From JAWWPG01 sp037719575 (lineage in GTDB: Bacteria; Actinomycetota; Actinomycetes; Propionibacteriales; Nocardioidaceae), in assembly GCA_037719575.1 (NCBI GenBank), contig JBBJMF010000011.1, positions 1 to 43,246 on the forward strand: a stretch of DNA of 43,246 bases. Reading direction: 5' to 3'. Every line of letters starts with the position of its first letter. Position 1 is the stretch's first letter. The position numbers were made by a program, and so were the translations under genes. The notes below the pieces were generated by a model. That model saw nothing but the letters and a program-made list of their open reading frames with translations. It was not told the origin of the DNA and made no database searches. Positions 31,372 to 39,671 of this stretch are shown here, piece by piece.

Positions 31372-32760
31372 TCAGAGCAGGGTGCCGGCCTCGGTCAGGA
31401 CCCCGCGAAGGATCTGCTCGATCTCGTCGAAGTGCTGCTGGTCGCAGATCAGCGGCGGCGACAGCTGCACGACAGGGTCGCCGCGGTCATCGGCGCGGCA
31501 GTAGAGGCCCGCGTCGTAAAGGGCCTTGGACAGGAAGCCCCGCAGCAGACGCTCCGACTCCACGTCGTCGAAGGTCTCCTTGGTGTGCTTGTCCTTGACC
31601 AGCTCGATCCCGTAGAAGAAGCCGTCTCCACGGACGTCACCGACGATCGGCAGGTCGTGCAGCTTCTCGAGCGTCGACCTGAAGGCGCCCTGGGTGTCGA
31701 GGACGTGCTGGTTGATCCCCTCCCGCTCGAACACGTCGAGGTTCGCCATCGCCACCGCCGTCGAGACGGGGTGTCCGCCGAACGTGTAACCGTGGTAGAA
31801 GGTCGTGTCACCCTTCCCGAACGGCTCGAACAGCCGGTCCGTGGTGATCATCGCCCCGAGCGGTGCGTAGCCGGACGTGATGCCCTTGGCGCAGGTGATG
31901 ATGTCGGGCTGGTAGCCGTAGCGCTCGGCGCCGAACATGTGGCCGAGCCGGCCGAACGCACAGATCACCTCGTCGCTGACCAGCAGCACGTCGTACTCGT
32001 CGCAGATCTCCCGCACCCGGTCGAAGTACCCGGGCGGCGGCGGGAAGCACCCGCCGGAGTTCTGGACCGGTTCGAGGAAGACGGCGGCGACGGTGTTGGG
32101 GCCCTCGTTCTCGATCGCGACGGCGATCTGGTCGGCGGCCCAGCGGCCGAACGCCTCGAGGTCGTCCCCGTGCTCCGGGGCGCGGTAGAAGTTGGTGTTC
32201 GGCACTCGGAACGTGCTCGGCACGAGAGGCTCGAAGGGGGCCTTCAGGTCCGGCAGGCCGGTGATCGACAGCGCGCCCTGGGTGGTGCCGTGGTAGGCGA
32301 TCGTCCGCGAGATCACCTTGTGCTTGGTCGGCTTGCCCACGAGCTTGAAGTACTGCTTCGCGAGCTTCCAGGCCGACTCGACGGCCTCGCCCCCACCGGT
32401 GGTGAAGAACACCCTGTTGAGGTCGCCCGGCGCGTAGCTCGCCACCCGCTGCGCCAGCTCGATCGCGTTCGGGTGGGCATAGGACCACAGCGGCATGTAC
32501 GCCAGCTGCTGAGCCTGACGCGAGGCAGCCTCGGCGAGCTCCGTGCGACCGTGACCGAGCTGGCTGACGAACAGGCCGGCCAGCGCGTCGAGGTAGCGCT
32601 TGCCCCTGGCGTCATAGATGTAGGCACCCTCTCCCCGCACGATGACGGGGACTTCGCCCTGCTCGTACGACGACATGCGGGTGAAGTGCATCCACAGGTG
32701 GTCACGCGCGGACTGCTGCAGGGCAGCGTTGTCGAGGTCAACCGAGGTGTCGATCGTCAT
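31372..32760 (-). CDS. Putrescine-type aminotransferase (class III, SpuC-like)
   Basis: A 462-residue class III PLP-dependent aminotransferase. PLP-binding Lys292 is in CAKGITSGYAPLGA (290-303), the pyridine-nitrogen Asp263 in VSDEVICAFGRLG, and phosphate contacts in TTGGGEAVESAWKLA (120-134). The nearest well-known relatives are the putrescine/diamine-pyruvate transaminases (SpuC). It would convert putrescine and pyruvate to 4-aminobutanal and alanine, fitting its neighbours. The true start is ATG 32760; a longer ORF upstream adds 70 residues unlike any aminotransferase. TTGCCG-N18-CAGACT and a 6-nt spacing precede this ATG. Confidence 0.87.
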   Translation of the reverse strand: MTIDTSVDLDNAALQQSARDHLWMHFTRMSSYEQGEVPVIVRGEGAYIYDARGKRYLDALAGLFVSQLGHGRTELAEAASRQAQQLAYMPLWSYAHPNAIELAQRVASYAPGDLNRVFFTTGGGEAVESAWKLAKQYFKLVGKPTKHKVISRTIAYHGTTQGALSITGLPDLKAPFEPLVPSTFRVPNTNFYRAPEHGDDLEAFGRWAADQIAVAIENEGPNTVAAVFLEPVQNSGGCFPPPPGYFDRVREICDEYDVLLVSDEVICAFGRLGHMFGAERYGYQPDIITCAKGITSGYAPLGAMITTDRLFEPFGKGDTTFYHGYTFGGHPVSTAVAMANLDVFEREGINQHVLDTQGAFRSTLEKLHDLPIVGDVRGDGFFYGIELVKDKHTKETFDDVESERLLRGFLSKALYDAGLYCRADDRGDPVVQLSPPLICDQQHFDEIEQILRGVLTEAGTLL

Positions 32761-32766
32761 GACCTC

Positions 32767-32796
32767 AGTCTGCACCACGCGGACTGGGGTCGGCAA
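32767..32796 (-). promoter_or_regulatory. Promoter of aminotransferase-lrp-oxidoreductase operon, leaderless
   Basis: On the minus strand TTGCCG (32796-32791), an 18-nt spacer and CAGACT (32772-32767), then 6 nt to the ATG at 32760. The -10 is the same hexamer as in the rpsP and rplS promoters. Confidence 0.5.
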
Positions 32797-32831
32797 GTGA
32801 AATCGTGGAACAGACCGGGTGAATACGATGG

Positions 32832-32864
32832 CTTCAATGGTGAAGGACGGTTTCAGCAACGAAA
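32832..32864. promoter_or_regulatory. Operator-like inverted repeats in the divergent putrescine promoter region
   Basis: CTTCA-ATGG-TGAAG (32832-32845) and TTTC-AGCAAC-GAAA (32851-32864) sit side by side in the 208-nt gap between the aminotransferase and agmatinase genes. They are upstream of the -35 of the aminotransferase promoter. The locally AT-richer sequence and symmetry fit an Lrp-type binding region. Confidence 0.4.
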
Positions 32865-32956
32865 TCCGCAGTGCCGCCGGAGCTACACCACTGCCGCCCC
32901 CGGGCTGGTGCGGTCGGCCCGGCGGAGCCGCTCCGGGCTCTCGCCTGATGCTGCGC

Positions 32957-32962
32957 CATGAT
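32957..32962 (+). promoter_or_regulatory. Candidate -10 element, leaderless start of agmatinase-family gene
   Basis: CATGAT ends exactly 6 nt before ATG 32969. No Shine-Dalgarno is visible before this ATG. Confidence 0.35.
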
Positions 32963-32968
32963 GCTGGC

Positions 32969-33979
32969 ATGACTCGCTATGGCGCCCAGTACGGGCCCGA
33001 CTACACGTTCCTGGGGGTGCCGAAGGCGGACCTCGACGACAGGTCGTCGTACGACGCAGCCGACGTCGTTGTCATTGGGGCGCCGTTCGACGGTGGCACG
33101 TCACATCGGCCGGGCACCAGGTTCGGGCCGATGGCGATCAGGCAGGCGTGCTACCTCCCGGTGGACGGGTCACGACCGCACCTGGCGCTACGCGTCGACG
33201 CGCTGCGGGACATCACGGTCGTCGACGCCGGCGACGTCGAGATGTACTCCGGAGACGTCGAGACGTCGATCCGGTCCCTGGAGGACGCGGTGTACGCCGT
33301 GTCGGCGGCCGGCGCGATCCCTCTCGTGCTCGGGGGAGACCACACGATCGCGCTGCCCGATGCCACCGGAGTAGCCCGCCACCACGGCTTCGGACGGGTC
33401 TCGATGATCCACTTCGACGCCCACGCAGACACCGGCAACATCACGTTCGGCTCGCTCTACGGTCACGGCCAGCCGATGCGGCGACTCATCGAGTCCGGTG
33501 CGCTGCGCGGCGACAGGTTCCTTCAGCTTGGGTTGCGCGGCTACTGGCCGGAGCCGGAGACGCTGTCCTGGATGGCTGAGCAGCGGATGCGCTCCTACGA
33601 GATGACCGAGATCGTCGCTCGTGGGCTGAACTCGTGCCTTACCGAGACTTTCGAGATCGCGCTCGACGACTGTGACGGCGTCTTCCTCTCGGTCGACATC
33701 GACGTGTGCGACCCGGCCCACGCGCCCGGCACGGGGACGCCTGAACCGGGAGGTTTGACCGCCCGCCAGCTGCTCGACGCCGTTCGACGCATCTGCATCG
33801 AGCTGCCGGTGGTCGGCATGGACGTCGTGGAGGTGTCCCCGCCGTACGACCACGCCGACATCACGGCGCTGCTCGCCAACCGCGTCGTGCTCGAGGCGTT
33901 GTCCGGGATGGCTGTGCGCAAGGGAGGCGGCCACGAGCATAATCCGGCTGGGCCGCTGCTCGAGGGCAGAAACCCCTAG
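32969..33979 (+). CDS. speB: Agmatinase / ureohydrolase family enzyme
   Basis: A 336-residue ureohydrolase with a binuclear Mn site: His125 (LGGDHTI), Asp150, His152 and Asp154 (HFDAHADTG), and Asp243/Asp245 (SVDIDVCDP). The family includes agmatinase, guanidinobutyrase and related guanidino hydrolases. In this cluster agmatinase, giving putrescine and urea, is most likely; guanidinobutyrase, which would give GABA directly, cannot be excluded. ATG 32969 is preferred from family alignment and the -10-like element; the longer ORF adds 50 unrelated residues. It is transcribed away from the aminotransferase operon. Confidence 0.85.
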   Translation: MTRYGAQYGPDYTFLGVPKADLDDRSSYDAADVVVIGAPFDGGTSHRPGTRFGPMAIRQACYLPVDGSRPHLALRVDALRDITVVDAGDVEMYSGDVETSIRSLEDAVYAVSAAGAIPLVLGGDHTIALPDATGVARHHGFGRVSMIHFDAHADTGNITFGSLYGHGQPMRRLIESGALRGDRFLQLGLRGYWPEPETLSWMAEQRMRSYEMTEIVARGLNSCLTETFEIALDDCDGVFLSVDIDVCDPAHAPGTGTPEPGGLTARQLLDAVRRICIELPVVGMDVVEVSPPYDHADITALLANRVVLEALSGMAVRKGGGHEHNPAGPLLEGRNP

Positions 33980-33982
33980 TGT

Positions 33983-34019
33983 CGCGTGATGCAGGGGGTC
34001 AGGTGATACGGGTCACGCG
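33983..34019. terminator. Candidate terminator between agmatinase and DHFR-like genes
   Basis: CGCGTGA (33983-33989) pairs perfectly with TCACGCG (34013-34019) across a 23-nt loop in the convergent gap. The long loop and lack of a T-tract make this weak. Confidence 0.25.
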
Positions 34020-34597
34020 TGCTGGACGCGATAGCGCACGTGCAGGACTCGGTGGGCGGGGTCGGCGTCGTCCGCGGCTAACCGGCGCAGCAGCTTGAGC
34101 TCGATGTGCGCTGCGGGCAGGTGGTCGAACAGTCGGCGTCCCTGGCCGAGCAGCACCGGGACGACGTGCAGTTCCAGCTCGTCGAGCGCCCCGATCCGCA
34201 ACAGCGCCTGAGCGGCGCCGGCACCGTGCACCATGACGTCCGCGTCCCCGGCGGCGGCGCGAGCCTGCGAGGCGCACTCACCGACGTCGGTTGTGTAGAC
34301 GACGGTGCCCGGCGGTGGGTCGTCGGGAACGTCGCGGGTGAGCACGAACACCGGTACGCCGTCGTGGTGGTCACCCTTCCAGCGGTCGGCGTGCTCGTAG
34401 GTCCGGCGGCCGGAGATGACGGCGCGAGTGGCGTTCAGCTCGGCGAACACCTGGCCGTTCGGCCCCGGGGCGAACCGGTGGTCCAGCCAGTTGAACAGCC
34501 TGAACCCGCCGACCCCCATGGGCGCGTCCACGCTGTCCTTCGGCCCGACGACGTAACCGTCGAGGGACGTGGTCATGTACAGCCGGATGACCCCCAT
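34013..34597 (-). CDS. Dihydrofolate reductase family protein (RibD C-terminal-like), copy 1
   Basis: A 194-residue protein of the DHFR/RibD-C superfamily. It begins IRLYMTTSLDGYVVG, has VISGRRTYEHADRW (NADPH phosphate site) and VHGAGAAQALLRIGALDELELHVVPVLLGQGRRLFDHL. Such small proteins are NADPH-dependent reductases of unknown substrate and are not proven to be true dihydrofolate reductases. It has clear similarity in motif order to the next gene (GDHHDGVP, PVLLGQGR), so the two are tandem paralogues. No connection to polyamine metabolism is evident. The ribosome binding site is poor. Confidence 0.83.
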   Translation of the reverse strand: MGVIRLYMTTSLDGYVVGPKDSVDAPMGVGGFRLFNWLDHRFAPGPNGQVFAELNATRAVISGRRTYEHADRWKGDHHDGVPVFVLTRDVPDDPPPGTVVYTTDVGECASQARAAAGDADVMVHGAGAAQALLRIGALDELELHVVPVLLGQGRRLFDHLPAAHIELKLLRRLAADDADPAHRVLHVRYRVQHA

Positions 34598-34663
34598 CTC
34601 AGCGGCCCCCCGACCGCACCCGAGAGCCCACCTGGAGCACGCCTGACCCCTCCACCGCAGCCA

Positions 34664-35254
34664 TCAGCGTCGCACCTCGTAGCGCAGATGGAGCACCTTC
34701 GGTGCCTCGAGCGTCCGGACCAGCTCGAGCTCGATGTGCTCGGGTGAGAGGTGGTCAAGCAGCAGCCGGCCCTGGCCGAGCAGCACCGGCATGAGCTGGA
34801 TCTCGATCACGTCCAGCACCCCCGCCTTCAAACACTCCTGCGCGGTGTAGGCGCCGTGCACCAAGATGTCACGGTCGCCAGCGGCCGCCTTGGCCTGAGC
34901 CACGCAAGACTCGATCCCGTCGGTGACGTAGTGCACCCGCTCGTACGGGTTGTCAGCCGGGGCGGCGTGGGTGGGAACATAGATCGGCACGCCGTCGTGG
35001 TGATCGCCGCCCCAGTAGTCGGCGAAGTCGCCGGTACGTCGGCCGATGAGCACAGCGCCGGTGGCCATGCACTCGTCGAACACGATTTGGCTCTGGCGGT
35101 TACTGGGCCGGTAGTCCTCCACCGCGGATCCGCCGCCGGCAAGCCACTCCATCAACCGCATGCCGCCGGTCCCGGCTGGGTTCGCTTCGTTGTCGTCGGG
35201 ACCGGTGATGAACCCGTCCAGCGACATCGCCATGTACAGCACGGTCTTGGCCAT
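34664..35254 (-). CDS. Dihydrofolate reductase family protein (RibD C-terminal-like), copy 2
   Basis: A 196-residue paralogue of the preceding protein: VLYMAMSLDGFITGPDD, VLIGRRTGDFADYWGGDHHDGVP, ILVHGAYTAQECLKAGVLDVIEIQLMPVLLGQGRLLLDHL. ATG 35254 is well supported by AAGGAG (35267-35262) 7 nt upstream; the longer ORF to 35290 is not needed. Both copies read from this strong start, the second being 66 nt further on. The 5' side has no other gene up to 35548. Confidence 0.84.
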   Translation of the reverse strand: MAKTVLYMAMSLDGFITGPDDNEANPAGTGGMRLMEWLAGGGSAVEDYRPSNRQSQIVFDECMATGAVLIGRRTGDFADYWGGDHHDGVPIYVPTHAAPADNPYERVHYVTDGIESCVAQAKAAAGDRDILVHGAYTAQECLKAGVLDVIEIQLMPVLLGQGRLLLDHLSPEHIELELVRTLEAPKVLHLRYEVRR

Positions 35255-35535
35255 CGCCTCGCTCCTTGTTCTCGTCGGTTCGTTCGGCACTCAATGGGGG
35301 TACAGACCCGCCGCTCACGTGGAAGTCATCGCTGCAGTGCTCGGGTGGCGACAGCGCTATCACGACGACGACGGTCTCGTTCGCGTCGGTGGCGGAAGTG
35401 GCGGGTCGAGACGTTCAGAGTTCTCCACCGGCCCGGAGCTGGACGCCGAGATCCGCGACGTGGGACCTTCTGGCGAAGGCCCACCGTAAGCCAACTTCGA
35501 ACACGCGACACTGGCGGAGCACGGCGCCTCGCAGC
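35255..35535. other. Intergenic stretch with no recognised gene
   Basis: Apart from the ribosome binding site of the minus-strand gene (35262-35267) I see no gene, tRNA or repeat. An open frame at 35160-35489 overlaps the DHFR-like gene and resembles no family. Confidence 0.5.
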
Positions 35536-35541
35536 TACATT
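35536..35541 (+). promoter_or_regulatory. Candidate -10 element, leaderless start of the MFS gene
   Basis: TACATT ends exactly 6 nt before ATG 35548, the same spacing as at other leaderless starts here. A CTGGCG at 35511-35516 might act as -35 with a 19-nt spacer, which is long. Confidence 0.4.
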
Positions 35542-35547
35542 CGCCAC

Positions 35548-36810
35548 ATGCGGTTCACCTCGGGTCAGACCTAGGTCCGCACGCGCGGTCTCTGGCCGCG
35601 CGTCCTGGCCTACTACGCCTCACGGGACCTCGTCCCGCTCTACAGCGTCTACGCGCTGCTGTTCGGAGACCACGGCGTCTCCCTCGCCCAGATCTCGACC
35701 CTGTTCATCATCTGGTCGCTGACCTCGTTCGTCTTCGAGGTGCCCTCGGGTGCCTGGGCCGACACCATCGACCGTCGCCACCTGCTCGTGCTCTCGGCCC
35801 TGATCTACGCCTGCGCGTTCAGCTCCTGGCTGCTGTTCCAGACCTACACCGGCTTCGCCCTCGGCTTCGTGCTGTGGGGACTCTCGAGCGCGATCATGTC
35901 CGGGACGTTCGAGTCCCTGCTGTACGACGAGCTCATTGAGCGTGGCGTTGAGGGTGACTACCCCCGCCTGATCGGATGGGCTCATTCGACCGCGATGACT
36001 GCGGCACTGCTCGCTTCGCTGGCAGCGGCGCCGCTGTTCTCCCTCGGGGGCTACGGCCTCGTCGGCTGGACCTCCGTCGCCATCGCCGGTGTGCAGGCGG
36101 TGCTCGCGGCGACGTTGCCGGTCTCGTTGCGAGCCAGGCGCCCTAACAGCTCAGGCCACGGCGACCACCCGCTGCACGAGGTCGTGGAGGAGACCGAGGC
36201 GCTCGCTACGCGGTACGTCTCGATGCTGCGAGCGGGCGTCCGTGAGGCGTCAACGTCGGTCGGCGTACGCCGCGTGGTCCTGATCGCCGCCGTGCTGATC
36301 GGGCTGACGGCGTACGACGAGTACTTCCCGCTGATCGCCCGTGACCACGGCGTCCCCACGGCCACGGTGCCGCTCCTCATCGGGTTGACGGTGGTCGGGC
36401 AGGTGGTCGGGACCGCGTTGGCCGGGCGTTCCGCGCGGATGAGCGCGGGCGTGATGTCTGCCGTGGTGACCGCAGGGGCCGGCCTGATCTCGGTTGGCGC
36501 GCTTGTGACGCCGTACGCGGGGTTCGCCGCGATCGCGGTCGGCTACGGGCTGCTCAACAACGCGATGCTCGTGGCGGAGGCGCGCCTCCAGCAGGTGATC
36601 ACCGGTCCGGCGCGCGCCACCGTGACGTCGGTGCACGGCTTCGCCGTGGAGGTGTTCGCCCTGGTCGTCTACGTCTCCTTCGCCGTCTTCGCCGACGTAC
36701 CCGTCCCGACGCTGGTGGCGCTGCTCGGCATCCCGATCCTGGCCATCGCGTGGTGCGTGCGGCGGTGGTTCCCTGGGCCGCCGGTCAGCGGAAGGCGGAC
36801 TCCCCGGTGA
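35548..36810 (+). pseudogene. MFS transporter gene with in-frame TAG at codon 9
   Basis: From ATG 35548 the frame reads MRFTSGQT, TAG (35572-35574), then VRTRGLWPRVLAYYASRDL and on without further stop to 36810. If TAG were sense the protein would have 420 residues, the normal MFS length, starting with a proper first membrane segment. Only GTG 35740 (356 residues) offers a standard start after the stop, and it would delete the first membrane segments (FGDHGVSLAQ, TLFIIWSLTSFVFE). About ten hydrophobic segments follow, with the GAWADTIDRRHL loop typical of MFS loop 2-3. So the gene is either inactivated, read through, or a sequencing error. The last 26 nt overlap the convergent gcdH-like gene. 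Confidence 0.6.
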
Positions 36811-37966
36811 GCGCCTGGCCGATGACGAGCTGGTGCACCTCGGACGTGCCCTCGTACGTCAGCACCGACTCGAGGTTGTTCGCGTGCCGCATCACCGGGT
36901 ACTCGAGCGTGATCCCGTTGGCCGCCAGGATCGTCCGGCACTCACGAGCGATCGTGATGGCCTCTCGCACGTTGTTGAGCTTGCCGAGGCTGACCTGGGT
37001 GGGAGTGAGCTGACCTGCGTCCTTGCGTCGGCCGAGGTGCAACGCGAGCAGCATGCCCTTGCCGAGCTCGAGAGCCATGTTCGCGAGCTTCTCCTGGGTG
37101 AGCTGGTAGGCAGCCAGCGGCTTGTCGAAGACCTTGCGGGTGCGGGCGTACTCGATCGTGATCTCGAGGCAGTCGCGGGCCGCGCCGAGCGACCCGAAGA
37201 CAATGCCGAAGCGAGCTTCCGAGAGGCACGACAGCGGGCCCGCGAGTCCCGTGGCCTCGGGCAGCACGGCAGAAGCAGGCAGCCGGACACCTTCGAGCAC
37301 CAGCTCGCTGGTGACTGACGCACGTAGCGACATCTTCTTGGTGATCTCCGGAGCCGAGAACCCTCTGGCATGAGTCGGCACCACGAAGCCGCGAATCCCG
37401 TCATCGGTGCGGGCCCACACCACCGCAACGTCCGCGACGGATCCGTTGGTGATCCACATCTTGGTGCCGTCGAGCAGCCAGTCGTCGCCGTCACGGCGGG
37501 CCCGGGTGCGCATGCCGCCGGGGTTCGAGCCGAAGTCGGCCTCGGTCAGCCCGAAGCAGCCGATCGCCTCGCCGGCCGCCATCCTCGGCAACCACTCGGT
37601 CCGCTGCTCGTCGCTCCCGAACCGGTGGATCGCGAACATCGCCAGCGATCCCTGGACCGAGACCAGGCTCCGGATCCCGGAGTCCGCGGCTTCCAGCTCA
37701 AGGCAGGCGAGGCCGTACGACGTGGCGCTGGTGCCTGCGCAGCCGTACCCCTCCAGGTGCATCCCGAGCAGGCCGAGCGCGCCCAGCTCCTTGGCGAGGT
37801 CGCGGGCGGGGATGGCTGCCTCCTCGAACCAGGTGGCGATGTGCGGCCGGATCTTGTCGTCGCAGTAGCGGCGTATGGTGTCGCGGATCGCCTGCTCCTC
37901 GTCGCTGAGCAGGTCATCGATCGCGAACAGCTCGAGCGGCGCCAGGGGCTGAGCGGACTGCGACAC
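36785..37966 (-). CDS. gcdH: Glutaryl-CoA dehydrogenase-like acyl-CoA dehydrogenase
   Basis: A 393-residue acyl-CoA dehydrogenase. The catalytic Glu372 is in TYEGTSEVHQLVIGQALTG (C-terminal), typical of GcdH; CFGLTEADFGSNPGGM (137-152) is the FAD/substrate signature and SGIRSLVSVQGSL (97-109) carries Arg99, matching the substrate-binding Arg of glutaryl-CoA dehydrogenase. The enzyme would convert glutaryl-CoA to crotonyl-CoA and CO2. GTG 37966 has GGAG 5 nt upstream and gives the correct length. Nearby polyamine genes suggest that cadaverine or lysine breakdown ends here, which is inference. Confidence 0.82.
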   Translation of the reverse strand: MSQSAQPLAPLELFAIDDLLSDEEQAIRDTIRRYCDDKIRPHIATWFEEAAIPARDLAKELGALGLLGMHLEGYGCAGTSATSYGLACLELEAADSGIRSLVSVQGSLAMFAIHRFGSDEQRTEWLPRMAAGEAIGCFGLTEADFGSNPGGMRTRARRDGDDWLLDGTKMWITNGSVADVAVVWARTDDGIRGFVVPTHARGFSAPEITKKMSLRASVTSELVLEGVRLPASAVLPEATGLAGPLSCLSEARFGIVFGSLGAARDCLEITIEYARTRKVFDKPLAAYQLTQEKLANMALELGKGMLLALHLGRRKDAGQLTPTQVSLGKLNNVREAITIARECRTILAANGITLEYPVMRHANNLESVLTYEGTSEVHQLVIGQALTGESAFR

Positions 37967-38124
37967 GGGTGCTCCAGATGTTGGACTGCGTGGGTGCCTT
38001 CTACGATAAAGGAGGCCTGAGGCCCCGTTGCGCCCGGCGGCTGCGCGCCCCGCGATCCGGCGGAGTCGCGGACCGGCTCGATTGCCGGCCCCGACGCGCT
38101 TAGGCCGGTATGGAACCGTTGGCA

Positions 38125-38139
38125 CGACGAAATACGTCG
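38125..38139. promoter_or_regulatory. Short palindrome between gcdH and the aldehyde dehydrogenase gene
   Basis: CGACG-AAATA-CGTCG (38125-38139) is a 5-bp inverted repeat with an A/T-rich centre in the 264-nt divergent gap, as often seen for repressor sites. Promoter elements for either gene are unclear. Confidence 0.3.
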
Positions 38140-38230
38140 AGAACCAGGCTTTCGCTGGCGTGATCCATCGCCTGGAGCTAGTTTGGCAAGGGGAATCAGT
38201 TCGATCTCATCGAGTTGCGCGAGGGGCCTC

Positions 38231-39664
38231 ATGACCACCCGGACACTGCAGAACCTGATCAACGGCGAGCTCGTCGACGCCGCTGACGGGCGGAGCTCCA
38301 CGCTGGTCAACCCGGCGACCGAGGAAGACTTCGCCACCGCGGCCATCTCCGGCACGGAGGACGTCGACCGGGCGATGACGGCGGCGGCGAACGCGTTCGA
38401 GCAGTGGCGTGACGCGACCCCGTCGGAGCGGCAGCGCGCCCTCTTGAAGCTGGCCGATGCCATGGAGGCGCGCACCGACGAGTTCGTCAGGGTGGAGAGC
38501 GAGAACACCGGCAAGCCGCTCGGGTTCACGGAGTCGGAGGAGCTGCCGCCCGCCATCGACCAGGTCCGCTTCTTCGCCGGGGCGTCCCGGGTGCTCGAAG
38601 GTCGCTCGGCAGGGGAGTATCTGAAGGACCACACGTCGATGGTCCGCCGGGAGCCGATCGGCGTCGTGGCCCAGGTGACGCCGTGGAACTACCCGCTGAT
38701 GATGGCGATCTGGAAGATCGCCCCGGCGCTGGCAGCGGGCAACACGCTCGTCATCAAGCCGTCCGACACGACGCCCGCGTCGACCCTTCTCCTCGGCGAG
38801 CTGTGCCAGGAGTTCTTCCCGCCCGGCGTCATGAACGTGGTCACAGGAGACCGCGACACCGGTCGCGCGCTGGTCTCCCACCCGGTGCCGCAGATGGTCT
38901 CGATCACTGGGTCCGTCCGGGCCGGCATGGAGGTCGCCGAGGCTGCATCGTACGACGTGAAGAAGACCCACCTCGAGCTCGGCGGCAAGGCGCCGGTGGT
39001 GGTGTTCGACGACGCGGACATCGAGGCGGCCGCGGAGGCGATCGCCGGCGCCGGCTATTTCAACGCCGGACAGGACTGCACCGCCGCTACCCGCGTTCTC
39101 GCCGGACCCGGCGTCCACGACGACTTCGTCGCTGCCCTCACCGAGCAGGCCCGCAACACCAAGACCGGCCAGCCCGACGACGAGGACGTCCTCTATGGCC
39201 CGGTCAACAACGCCAACCAGCTGGAGCGGGTGAGCGGCTTCATCGACCGGCTGCCCGACCATGCACGCCTTGACGCCGGAGGTTCTCGCGTCGGCGACCG
39301 CGGCTACTTCTACGCCCCTACTGTCGTGTCGGGTCTGCGGCAGGACGACGAGGCCATCCAGCAGGAGATCTTCGGCCCGGTGATCACCGTGCAGCGGTTC
39401 GGCGACGAGGAGGAGGCGCTGCGCTGGGCCAACGGCGTGGAGTACGGCCTGGCCAGCAGCGTGTTCACCAAGGACCACGGTCGCGCCATGCGGATGGCGC
39501 GTCGCCTCGATTTCGGCTGCGTCTGGATCAACACCCACATCCCGATCGTCGCGGAGATGCCGCACGGCGGCTTCAAGCACTCGGGTTACGGCAAGGACCT
39601 TTCCATGTACGGCCTGGAGGACTACACCCGGATCAAGCACGTCATGAGCTACATCGGTGACTAG
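38231..39664 (+). CDS. Aldehyde dehydrogenase (gamma-aminobutyraldehyde dehydrogenase-like)
   Basis: A 477-residue NAD(P)-dependent aldehyde dehydrogenase. The catalytic Cys283 is in NAGQDCTAATRVL (278-290), the general base Glu249 in LELGGKAP (248-254) and the oxyanion Asn153 in PWNYP. Its resemblance to PatD/Prr enzymes (NINGELVDAADG, AGQDCTAATR) and its place just before a polyamine transporter suggest oxidation of 4-aminobutanal to GABA. ATG 38231 has GAGGGG 4 nt upstream; earlier in-frame starts are not supported. It is followed by potA after 7 nt, so it heads the transporter operon. Confidence 0.86.
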   Translation: MTTRTLQNLINGELVDAADGRSSTLVNPATEEDFATAAISGTEDVDRAMTAAANAFEQWRDATPSERQRALLKLADAMEARTDEFVRVESENTGKPLGFTESEELPPAIDQVRFFAGASRVLEGRSAGEYLKDHTSMVRREPIGVVAQVTPWNYPLMMAIWKIAPALAAGNTLVIKPSDTTPASTLLLGELCQEFFPPGVMNVVTGDRDTGRALVSHPVPQMVSITGSVRAGMEVAEAASYDVKKTHLELGGKAPVVVFDDADIEAAAEAIAGAGYFNAGQDCTAATRVLAGPGVHDDFVAALTEQARNTKTGQPDDEDVLYGPVNNANQLERVSGFIDRLPDHARLDAGGSRVGDRGYFYAPTVVSGLRQDDEAIQQEIFGPVITVQRFGDEEEALRWANGVEYGLASSVFTKDHGRAMRMARRLDFGCVWINTHIPIVAEMPHGGFKHSGYGKDLSMYGLEDYTRIKHVMSYIGD

Positions 39665-39671
39665 GACTGCG

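Noticed and set aside
30796..32961. Plus-strand ORF of 721 codons
   Set aside because: It covers the lrp and aminotransferase genes antisense; its composition is that of a shadow frame and no domain is recognisable.
36760..36783. Terminator at the MFS/gcdH junction
   Set aside because: CGGCGG with CCGCCG is only 6 bp in GC-rich coding sequence with a 12-nt loop; it is not distinguishable from chance.
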